Part shown: in pieces, positions 1 to 5,242 of the stretch
How positions within the stretch are numbered: the stretch's first letter is position 1
Layout of the letters: each line of letters opens with the position of its first letter
Assembly (NCBI GenBank): GCA_036502105.1
Contig: DASXZE010000187.1
Coordinates: 1 to 9,000 of the forward strand
From: Angelobacter sp036502105
Lineage (GTDB): Bacteria > Acidobacteriota > Terriglobia > Terriglobales > Acidobacteriaceae
Direction of reading: 5' to 3'
DNA length: 9,000 bases
Notes under the pieces: generated by a model
What the model was told of the DNA's origin: nothing
Database searches by the model: none
What the model saw: only the letters and a program-made list of their open reading frames with translations
Made by a program: the position numbers and the translations under genes

Positions 1-574
1 TGATATTTTTGTGAACAATGCCGGCTTTGGATTGAATGACGCAGTGGCTGATATGGACATGGTGGAATTCCGGCGCATGTTTGATACGAATTTGTTCGGC
101 GCCGTGGATTGCATGCAGGCCGTGATTCCAGTCATGAGGCAGCAGGGTGGCGGGGACATTGTAAATATTTCTTCGGTCTCCGGACATATTGCCACGCCTT
201 ACATGTCAGGCTATGCTGCCACTAAACACGCCATGAACGCTATCGGCAAGGCTGCGCGCATGGAACTGGAGAAATACAACATCAACGTGCTTACGGTTTG
301 TCCGGGTTACATTGCCACGGATTTTGTAAAGAACATGACCAAGGGCAAGAACCCGCAGCGCGTGGGATCGTCAGTGAAGTATGCGGTTACACCGGATGTG
401 GTGGCCCAGGCCACTTTGCAGGGCGTCCTCAAGCGCAAAAGGGAAGTGATTGTGCCGAAATTTTACAAATGGTTCATACGGCTGTATCAGGCATCGCCTT
501 CAACGGTGGAAGGGATCATTCGCAAAAGACTGAAGCCAACTTCAGAAGTGATAGCGGAGGCAGGGAAAAAGTAG
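1..574 (+). CDS. Short-chain dehydrogenase/reductase (SDR), C-terminal part, 5' end outside the window
   Basis: An open frame runs from the window edge to a TAG at 572-574, giving about 190 residues. The reading begins DIFVNNAGFG, so the NNAG motif of classical SDRs is already inside the fold; the Rossmann TGxxxGIG part and true start lie upstream, and the GTG at 11 is not a start. Also visible are the structural Asn (DTNLFG), the catalytic Ser in NISSVSG, Tyr and Lys of YAATK (Tyr codon 212-214, 13 residues after the Ser) and the PG-x-x-x-T turn (CPGYIATDF). SDRs of this class are NAD(P)H-dependent oxidoreductases, usually cytosolic. The basic C-terminal tail (KRKREVIVPKFYKWFIRLYQ) is common in SDRs acting on lipids or at membranes, but the substrate cannot be told. 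It converges on the 589-1548 gene with only 14 bp between stops, so there is no separate terminator. Confidence 0.93.
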   Translation, partial: DIFVNNAGFGLNDAVADMDMVEFRRMFDTNLFGAVDCMQAVIPVMRQQGGGDIVNISSVSGHIATPYMSGYAATKHAMNAIGKAARMELEKYNINVLTVCPGYIATDFVKNMTKGKNPQRVGSSVKYAVTPDVVAQATLQGVLKRKREVIVPKFYKWFIRLYQASPSTVEGIIRKRLKPTSEVIAEAGKK

Positions 575-588
575 CTCGTGACCTGGAA

Positions 589-1548
589 TTAAGGAACGTC
601 CATTTGCCAGCGAATTTTTAAGGCTTTGCTTTTGAACGACTCAGGCAGCTCCTGTAACGGCGACGCTGACTGCAGGGCTTCCCAGACTGCATTGTCGAAT
701 GGTCTATCGCCAGAAGACTTTTTAAGCTTTATATCTTTGACTTCTCCACTTCGCAAAATGGTGAAATCAAAAATCACCTGGCCAGGTTTCTTTCCGGAAC
801 TGGGTGGGATGTTATGCAGTAAAGGCTGAAGACTGGTCTGGATTTTTTGAAGAATAAGCTTTGAGTAAATTTCAGTATCAAGCCCTTTATGGTCAGAAAG
901 AACTGCAATCATTCCCCTGGTAGTGATGGGATCCGGGTTTTTGGGTTCATCGGTTTTCTTTACGGCTGAACTGATTTCAGCTGAAGCACTGGCTGGCGGC
1001 TGACTTGCTCGTTCTGCAGATGTTTTTACCGGGGCAGTGATTTCTTTTTTAGCCACAGGATTGTAGACAAAGCTGCAACGCAGGCGCAGAGAGTCTCCTT
1101 TAAATCCCAGAGGCAGAGGCTCATATGGAGTTCCAGCTTTCACGCCATCCCATGCAGCCTGATCCAGTTCAGAATCTCCCGAAGATTCGACCTTCTTCAT
1201 TCCTCTGACCTTGCCATCCTTCATAATGGCGAATTCGATGACGGTGATACCGAATTTTTTTGCAGGCGGCTGCGCAGCCAGGGGAACCAAAGGATACCAA
1301 TTGTTTTGCACGTCAAACCTGAATCGACTCAGGTACAGCCTGAAATCAATTCCGTTCGTATCAGAAAGAATTTCAACGCCACCTTGTGCTGCCGCGGCAG
1401 GCTTCTTATCACTGCTCTTCTCATGTGCCGGAGTGTTGCTTGGGCTCTCTTGTGTATGAGGCTGCGCATGGGCGGGGACAAAGCAGACCGTGATCAGAAG
1501 CAAAAAAAACCTAAACATTTTTTGCGATGGCTGACGAGCAATATGCAT
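589..1548 (-). CDS. Secreted protein with two tandem TonB-C-like domains
   Basis: The product has 319 residues. A signal peptide is evident: a hydrophobic core at residues 12-25 followed by AHA-QP, so cleavage is likely after residue 28. A low-complexity Ser/Pro/Lys stretch (29-55) leads to a first TonB C-terminal-like domain (about 57-164: LSDTNGIDF, NNWYPLVP, IEFAIMKDGKVRGMKKVESSGDSELDQAAW). A polar linker (165-210) and a diverged second copy follow (about 212-316: LSDHKGLDTEIY, FDFTILRSGEVKDIKLKKSSGDRPFDNAVW). Real TonB has an uncleaved N-terminal anchor and one such domain; here the signal looks cleavable, so energy transduction by ExbBD is doubtful and a periplasmic binding or scaffold role is an inference. 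The upstream Met is chosen because GGAG lies 11 nt before it; an internal Met at residue 11 would still keep the signal core but has no such site. It lies 53 bp downstream of the TPR gene, probably in one operon. Confidence 0.85.
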   Translation of the reverse strand: MHIARQPSQKMFRFFLLLITVCFVPAHAQPHTQESPSNTPAHEKSSDKKPAAAAQGGVEILSDTNGIDFRLYLSRFRFDVQNNWYPLVPLAAQPPAKKFGITVIEFAIMKDGKVRGMKKVESSGDSELDQAAWDGVKAGTPYEPLPLGFKGDSLRLRCSFVYNPVAKKEITAPVKTSAERASQPPASASAEISSAVKKTDEPKNPDPITTRGMIAVLSDHKGLDTEIYSKLILQKIQTSLQPLLHNIPPSSGKKPGQVIFDFTILRSGEVKDIKLKKSSGDRPFDNAVWEALQSASPLQELPESFKSKALKIRWQMDVP

Positions 1549-1601
1549 AGCAGATTAAACTCCGTGCAGATGAATAGTGATTTCTCGCTGCGCTAGAAAT
1601 G

Positions 1602-1922
1602 TTAAGAACTCAACTCTTCCAACATCCCTGACATCTCTGACAACGCATGCTTATTGCCTGTGCGCCGAGCTGCTTCTATGCCGCTCTGCAGCATTTGCCG
1701 GGCGTCAGGGGTGCGTCCGGTGCGTTCCAGAGCTTGTGCGGCCATGAAATAGCCGTTGGTGTAATCCGGATGCATCTCCAGAAGCTTCTTGAACTCTGCC
1801 AGCGCCTGTTCGGTTTGCCCGGCGTTGGAATATTCCATGGCGAGTCCATAGCGGGCAAAGGCGTCGCTTGGGTTTTCTTCAAGAAATTGAGCAAGCATTT
1901 GCATACGGCTGGGTTCTGTCAT
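1602..1922 (-). CDS. Small tetratricopeptide-repeat (TPR) protein
   Basis: The product has 106 residues and no signal or membrane segment. Two TPR-type helix pairs can be read: residues about 20-53 (DAFARYGLAMEYSNAGQTEQ, then ALAEFKKLLEMHPD) and about 54-87 (YTNGYFMAAQALERTGRTPD, then ARQMLQSGIEAARRTG). They carry the usual spaced Gly/Ala/Tyr positions and the Pro-Asp at repeat ends. The Lys/Ala/Leu-rich C-terminal helix (90-105) would cap the solenoid. TPR proteins are protein-protein adaptors; no catalytic function is expected and the partner is unknown. The gene lies directly upstream of the secreted TonB-C-like gene on the same strand, which suggests co-transcription. No convincing Shine-Dalgarno sequence precedes the ATG; the bases before it are T-rich. 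An internal Met at residue 7 is an alternative start. Confidence 0.82.
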   Translation of the reverse strand: MTEPSRMQMLAQFLEENPSDAFARYGLAMEYSNAGQTEQALAEFKKLLEMHPDYTNGYFMAAQALERTGRTPDARQMLQSGIEAARRTGNKHALSEMSGMLEELSS

Positions 1923-2019
1923 GGAAAAAATCTACCATATTGAGCGGGGCTATGGGCTTTCGTAACATTCGCAGGGCAACGATTGCACTCAGGGTGGTGC
2001 AGCACGCAAGAGAATTGGC

Positions 2020-2031
2020 AGATTTAAATCT
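2020..2031. repeat. 12-bp perfect palindrome AGATTTAAATCT
   Basis: A perfect dyad lies in the 135-bp gap between the divergent TPR gene and the Cys-rich gene, 26 bp before the latter's ATG. The position would suit an operator for either gene, but short AT palindromes also occur by chance and no clear -10/-35 pair can be read beside it. Confidence 0.3.
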
Positions 2032-2057
2032 TTACAGCTGCAGCGCCAGAAGTTAGC

Positions 2058-2486
2058 ATGGGCCTTATCGTGGCTTGTCCCTTCTTTTTTCCTATTGAGA
2101 AAGTTTCCATTGGCTGGGCCTTTCCTGCCCGCTTGCCGCTGGGCGCCGGCTTTACCGGAACCTGCCGTGCCGGTGCAGATGAGATTACTCCATCAGAAAC
2201 TGAGCTGCGCGATTTCTGCAATATAGGCTATGCCGGCGGTTGCGCGCGGATACCTGCGGCACGCTGTGCGGATGGCGTCCGTTTTGCCGTGGCGCGCGAT
2301 GAAGAGACGCGGATTGTGCTGCATTACGTGAGTGAGCGGCTGCATGAGCCGGTGGAATACGGGCGGCTGGAATATGATTGCGCCCAACAGATATGGCCTG
2401 CGCCCCTGCGCGATGCCTGCCTGCAGCGCCAGGCTGAATGTTTTGTGGCAGTGTATCTTGAGCGCCGGCCAAGAAAAACTGAGTAG
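2058..2486 (+). CDS. Cys-rich small protein of unknown function
   Basis: The product has 142 residues and is cytoplasmic by appearance. I cannot assign a function. The frame shows protein-like composition and a recognisable pattern: RLPLGAGFTGTC (25-36), ELRDFCNIGYAGGCARIPAARC (49-70), DGVRFAV (72-78), a YVSERLHEPVEYGRLEY stretch (90-106) and a C-terminal helix with LQRQAECFVAVYLERR. Cysteines at 36, 54, 62 and 70 are spaced C-x17-C-x7-C-x7-C, which could bind a metal; three more lie at 108, 121 and 128. From memory, similar short proteins occur in Acidobacteriota, which supports the frame but gives no activity. The ATG is the only Met in the protein; a GTG at codon 5 is possible. The ribosome site is weak (AGAAG). 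It stands alone, with minus-strand genes on both sides. Confidence 0.72.
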   Translation: MGLIVACPFFFPIEKVSIGWAFPARLPLGAGFTGTCRAGADEITPSETELRDFCNIGYAGGCARIPAARCADGVRFAVARDEETRIVLHYVSERLHEPVEYGRLEYDCAQQIWPAPLRDACLQRQAECFVAVYLERRPRKTE

Positions 2487-2507
2487 CCTTCCAAATAAAA
2501 GCCCTGC

Positions 2508-2535
2508 CAAAATAAAAGCCGCGAAGCCTGCGCGG
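2508..2535 (-). terminator. Candidate intrinsic terminator of the thiolase gene
   Basis: On the minus strand a CCGCG / CGCGG stem (plus positions 2531-2535 and 2519-2523) with a 7-nt loop is followed at once by CTTTTATTTT. It lies about 85 nt past the thiolase stop. The stem is short (5 bp) but GC-only. Confidence 0.42.
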
Positions 2536-2619
2536 ATTCCGAACCAATTCTGATTCGTATTTACGCGACATGATTCGCGGCCTAGATGCCTCGCGGCCCA
2601 AGTTACTTGTATCTCGCAG

Positions 2620-3807
2620 CTAAACTCTCTCGACAGCAAGGGCTACAGAGTTTCCGCCGCCCAGGCACAATGCAGCGATACCGCGCTTGCCGTTGCGCCG
2701 TATGAGTTCATAAATCAGCGTCACCAGTACACGTGTACCGCTGGCTCCGATTGGATGCCCCAGCGCCACGGCTCCGCCATTTACGTTGACACGCGCAGGA
2801 TCAATCCCAAGTTCTTTGATCACCGCAACGGATTGCACGGCGAATGCCTCATTGATCTCATACAGGTCAACGTCTTCGGGCTTCCATCCGGTCTTGGCCC
2901 AGATTTTTCTTATGCCATCTACCGGGGCCATCATCACCCACTCAGGGGCAACGCCGCTGGTTGCTTGCGCTACCACGCGGACCATCGGCTGTGCGCCCAG
3001 TTGTTTTGCTCGCGAAGCTGACGTTACCACCACGGCTGCTGCGCCGTCATTCATGGTGGAAGCGTTACCGGCTGTGACGGTGCCATCTTTTTTGAACACT
3101 GGTTTCAGATTGCCCAGTGCTTCAGCGGAAGTGTCTTCACGCGGGCCTTCGTCTTTATCGAATATCACTGGCGCGGCGCCTTTTTTCTTGGCGGGCAGTT
3201 CTACTGGCATCACCTGGCTCCTAAATCGGCATTCCTTCCATGCCTGCACGGCTTTCTGGTGCGAGCTTACGGCGTATTCATCCTGTTGTTCGCGCGTGAC
3301 GCCGTATTTCTGCGCCACGTTCTCGCCGGTCATGCCCATGTGATAGTTGTTGTAAATATCCCAAAGGCCGTCATTCACCACGGAATCAATAATCTGCGAA
3401 TTTCCCAGCCGATAGCCCTTGCGTGCCTGCGGGAGCAGATAGGGTGCGTTCGTCATGGACTCCATGCCGCCGGCAACCACAATTTCTGCATTGCCAGTCT
3501 GGATGGCCTGGGTTGCCAGAGCCACGGCTTTCAAGCCTGAGCCGCACACTTTATTGATGGTCATAGCGGCCACGGTATTCGCGAGTCCGCCTCCCAGTGC
3601 TGCCTGGCGCGCGGGATTCTGTCCCAGGCCAGCAGAGATGACCAGACCCATGATGCATTCATCGACCTGCGCGGGCTCCACGTTAGCCCGCTTCACCGCT
3701 TCACGCACTGCCAGGGCGCCAAGCTGCGGAGCAGAAAAGGGCTCCAGCGAGCCTTGAAATTTACCGATTGGCGTGCGTACTCCGCTGATGATTACCACAT
3801 CTTCCAT
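2620..3807 (-). CDS. Thiolase family acetyl-CoA C-acetyltransferase
   Basis: The product has 395 residues, the usual full length for a bacterial thiolase. The family catalyses reversible Claisen condensation of two acetyl-CoA, or thiolysis of 3-ketoacyl-CoA. All catalytic landmarks are present: nucleophilic Cys88 in NKVCGSGLKAV, NEAF (Asn319), His351 in GGAVALGHPIGASGTR and Cys381 in CLGGGNSVAL. The N-terminal VVIISGVRTPIGKFQGS and the GGMESMTNAPYL segment are typical of biosynthetic, tetrameric acetoacetyl-CoA thiolases (AtoB/PhaA type) rather than the FadA type, but sequence reading alone does not settle direction or chain length. It is cytosolic. The start is well supported: AAGGAG lies 7 nt before the ATG and a TATAAT box lies about 30 nt upstream. 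No acyl-CoA partner gene (for example 3-hydroxyacyl-CoA dehydrogenase) is visible next to it. Confidence 0.96.
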   Translation of the reverse strand: MEDVVIISGVRTPIGKFQGSLEPFSAPQLGALAVREAVKRANVEPAQVDECIMGLVISAGLGQNPARQAALGGGLANTVAAMTINKVCGSGLKAVALATQAIQTGNAEIVVAGGMESMTNAPYLLPQARKGYRLGNSQIIDSVVNDGLWDIYNNYHMGMTGENVAQKYGVTREQQDEYAVSSHQKAVQAWKECRFRSQVMPVELPAKKKGAAPVIFDKDEGPREDTSAEALGNLKPVFKKDGTVTAGNASTMNDGAAAVVVTSASRAKQLGAQPMVRVVAQATSGVAPEWVMMAPVDGIRKIWAKTGWKPEDVDLYEINEAFAVQSVAVIKELGIDPARVNVNGGAVALGHPIGASGTRVLVTLIYELIRRNGKRGIAALCLGGGNSVALAVERV

Positions 3808-3836
3808 AACATCTCCTTAGGAAAACCAAACCCTCC

Positions 3837-3842
3837 ATTATA
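3837..3842 (-). promoter_or_regulatory. Candidate -10 box (TATAAT) of the thiolase promoter
   Basis: On the minus strand the 80-bp divergent gap contains a perfect TATAAT about 30 nt before the thiolase ATG, which would give a leader of roughly 20-25 nt including the AAGGAG site. No matching -35 is seen at 16-18 bp spacing, where the sequence is GC-rich, so the call rests on the -10 and its placement. Confidence 0.4.
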
Positions 3843-3887
3843 AGATGAATTGCAGCGCCTCCGCGCTTCAGTGCTTCCAAAAAAACT

Positions 3888-4736
3888 ATGGCCATGACTC
3901 CTGACGCTCCTGAAACTCCCAGCGTGCTGCCAAGGTCCGACGGCACACAGAACCATGATGCTCTGCAAATATCCGGCGTTCCTGCAAGGCCGCCTGATAT
4001 GCCCATTGCCGGTTCCGTGGCTGAGAAGCCTGCGCTCATTGCGCCCTTGTGGCATACATTGTTGATTGTTGGGCTGATCGTGGCCAATTCTTTTGCAGGA
4101 TCCTCAAAGCTGGGCGCAGTCCATAGCTCGGCCTCACGCATCATGCTTTACGGCGGCACCATTGTCACCCAACTCGTGTTGATCCTGCTAGTCTGGTTTG
4201 GAATCCACTTGCGCGGCGTGAAGATGCGTGACCTGATTGGCGGCCGCTGGGATACCGTGGAGAGCTTTCTGCTTGATGTTGGCCTTGCTGCCGGGTTCCT
4301 GGTGGTGTCGCTTTTGTTGCTTACGGTTGTCCGTATGGCTGTGGGCACGCTTGATTTCCATAACCTGGAAAAACAGAAAGACGACACTCTGCGGATGCTC
4401 GGTCCCATTGCACCGCACACATATCTTGAAGCCGGTATGTTCGTGCTGCTGAGCATCTTTGCCGGTTTGTTTGAAGAAATTATTTTTCGTGGATACCTTC
4501 AGCGCCAATTCCGCGCGCTGGGGCAGAACGCGGTGGTTGGGATTGTTGCTTCGGCGATTATTTTTGGGCTCGCTCACGGTTACCAGGGCCCGCGCATGAT
4601 GGTGGTGATTGCCGTTTTTGGATCTTTCTTCGGTATCCTCGCCCATTTCCGCAAGAGCCTGCGGCCCGGGATGATGGCGCACGCTTTCCAGGATTCACTT
4701 TCCGGCATTGGGCTCTTTTTTCTGGTGCGACACTGA
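3888..4736 (+). CDS. CPBP family intramembrane metalloprotease (Abi/CAAX-protease type)
   Basis: The product has 282 residues with an N-terminal Pro-rich cytoplasmic segment (1-50) and about seven hydrophobic stretches (roughly 52-70, 88-106, 126-150, 181-200, 214-232, 236-254, 268-280). The family's conserved motifs are intact and in order: EExxxR (Glu196, Glu197, Arg201 in EEIIFRGYL), FxxxH (Phe226, His230 in FGLAH) and HxxxD (His265, Asp269 in HAFQD). These are the metal and catalytic residues of CAAX prenyl protease/bacteriocin-immunity-type enzymes in the inner membrane. Substrates of most bacterial members are unknown, and no prenyl, bacteriocin or defence partner is seen nearby. The start is the first in-frame ATG after an upstream TGA at 3846-3848; the second ATG two codons later is equally possible, as neither has a clear ribosome binding site. 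It is transcribed divergently from the thiolase gene. Confidence 0.93.
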   Translation: MAMTPDAPETPSVLPRSDGTQNHDALQISGVPARPPDMPIAGSVAEKPALIAPLWHTLLIVGLIVANSFAGSSKLGAVHSSASRIMLYGGTIVTQLVLILLVWFGIHLRGVKMRDLIGGRWDTVESFLLDVGLAAGFLVVSLLLLTVVRMAVGTLDFHNLEKQKDDTLRMLGPIAPHTYLEAGMFVLLSIFAGLFEEIIFRGYLQRQFRALGQNAVVGIVASAIIFGLAHGYQGPRMMVVIAVFGSFFGILAHFRKSLRPGMMAHAFQDSLSGIGLFFLVRH

Positions 4737-4751
4737 TCACGCACTCACGTT

Positions 4752-4794
4752 AAGAAGCTTTACATCACGCGTGGAGCTTCTTCATTTACTTTTT
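4752..4794 (+). terminator. Candidate intrinsic terminator of the CPBP gene
   Basis: AAGAAGCTT (4752-4760) pairs with GAGCTTCTT (4774-4782) in a 9-bp stem with one T-G wobble. The 13-nt loop is followed by a T-rich but interrupted tail ending in TTTTT. It begins 15 nt after the CPBP stop. The broken tail lowers certainty. Confidence 0.5.
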
Positions 4795-5027
4795 GGCGTT
4801 ACGAAGGTACCCGCAACGTCACCGGTGTGAATCCTGCCTGAATTTGCTGCTGCCTCTCTTCCATGCACGCGCACAGCTTTTTGCAACGCATGTTTTCACC
4901 GCATAACATCAAGGGTTTTCGTTTTAGGGATATTGTTTTTTGGAAAAACGATACTGTTTTTTGCTTCCATGCGAGTTTGTTCGGCCCACATGCGGACCAG
5001 AAATAAAAAATGGGATGCATTTTTTTC
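4795..5027. other. AT-rich intergenic stretch without a supported gene
   Basis: This stretch separates the CPBP terminator from the small-peptide promoter. It has many T runs and visibly lower G+C than the flanking genes. The only clear internal structure is a phased pair of 14-bp direct repeats, listed separately. A minus-strand frame at 4799-5044 has no ribosome site or recognisable motif and runs across the small-peptide promoter, so it is not called. A weak TTGCAA-17-TAACAT promoter-like pair can be read at 4881-4909 but is not convincing alone. Confidence 0.6.
4929..4963 (+). repeat. Two 14-bp direct repeats, 21-bp period
   Basis: GATATTGTTTTTTG (4929-4942) and GATACTGTTTTTTG (4950-4963) differ at one base and start 21 bp apart, which is two helical turns, so both would face the same side of the DNA. 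They end 64 bp before the -35 box of the small-peptide promoter, a position open to an activator. A much weaker third match may lie one period upstream, at 4908-4921. Confidence 0.55.
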
Positions 5028-5056
5028 TTGACTTCGATTTTCAACCACTCTATACA
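5028..5056 (+). promoter_or_regulatory. Strong sigma-70-type promoter of the small Lys-rich unit
   Basis: TTGACT (5028-5033) and TATACA (5051-5056) are separated by exactly 17 bp. The -35 is preceded by a run of seven T and, a little further up, an A-rich tract (AAATAAAAAA), which resembles an UP element. The predicted transcription start is near 5063, just before the leader hairpin. It is the best promoter match I found in the window. Confidence 0.7.
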
Positions 5057-5065
5057 TTCATCAAT

Positions 5066-5089
5066 TGCGGTTTTTCACTTAAGACCGCA
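5066..5089 (+). other. 5' leader hairpin of the small Lys-rich transcript
   Basis: TGCGGTTTT (5066-5074) pairs with AAGACCGCA (5081-5089) in a 9-bp stem with one T-G wobble and a 6-nt loop. It starts within a few nucleotides of the predicted transcription start, so it would sit at the very 5' end of the RNA, where it could slow 5'-end decay or act as a regulatory element. Confidence 0.5.
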
Positions 5090-5122
5090 TATCCATGAAA
5101 AATGGAAAGGGAGAATAGAAAA

Positions 5123-5170
5123 ATGGCAACCAAGAAAAAGGCAGCAAAGAAAAAAGCAAAGAAGAAATAG
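5123..5170 (+). CDS. 15-residue Lys/Ala-rich basic peptide
   Basis: The frame encodes MATKKKAAKKKAKKK followed by TAG; nine of 15 residues are Lys and four are Ala. It is supported by signals rather than length. A good ribosome binding site (AAAGGGAG, ending 9 nt before the ATG) precedes it, a strong promoter lies about 60 nt before the predicted leader, and an intrinsic terminator starts 18 nt after the stop. An in-frame ATG at 5102 would add MERENRK but has no ribosome site ahead of it. The peptide resembles the Lys/Ala tails of histone H1-like bacterial nucleoid proteins, without any folded domain. Binding to DNA or RNA by charge is an inference. Alternatively the coding part may be incidental and the RNA the functional product. 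The Lys codons mix AAA and AAG. Confidence 0.55.
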   Translation: MATKKKAAKKKAKKK

Positions 5171-5188
5171 TTTCTTTTCACATCAACT

Positions 5189-5225
5189 CTAAAGGGGACG
5201 CATAAAGCGCCCCCTTTAGTTTTTT
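5189..5225 (+). terminator. Strong intrinsic terminator of the small Lys-rich unit
   Basis: CTAAAGGGG-A-CGC pairs with GCG-C-CCCCTTTAG around an ATAAA loop, a 13-position stem with a single A-C mismatch, followed directly by TTTTTT (5220-5225). The T run is only on the plus-strand side, so it serves the peptide unit and not rmuC, which converges on it. Confidence 0.88.
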
Positions 5226-5242
5226 GTAATGGAGAGGCTGGC

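Noticed and set aside
11..13. GTG as the start of the SDR gene
   Set aside because: It falls inside DIFVNNAG, the central SDR strand and motif; the Rossmann nucleotide-binding half must lie upstream of the window.
2185..2639. Two overlapping minus-strand frames of 138 and 148 residues opposite the Cys-rich gene
   Set aside because: They are Arg/Ala/His-rich shadows without motifs, and the plus-strand frame shows the recognisable pattern instead.
2786..3343. Plus-strand 185-residue frame within the thiolase gene
   Set aside because: It is the antisense shadow of a complete, motif-perfect thiolase.
4799..5044. Minus-strand 81-residue open frame in the AT-rich gap
   Set aside because: It has no ribosome binding site or family motif, its Lys/Cys-rich composition is what the T-rich plus strand gives by chance, and it overlaps a strong plus-strand promoter.
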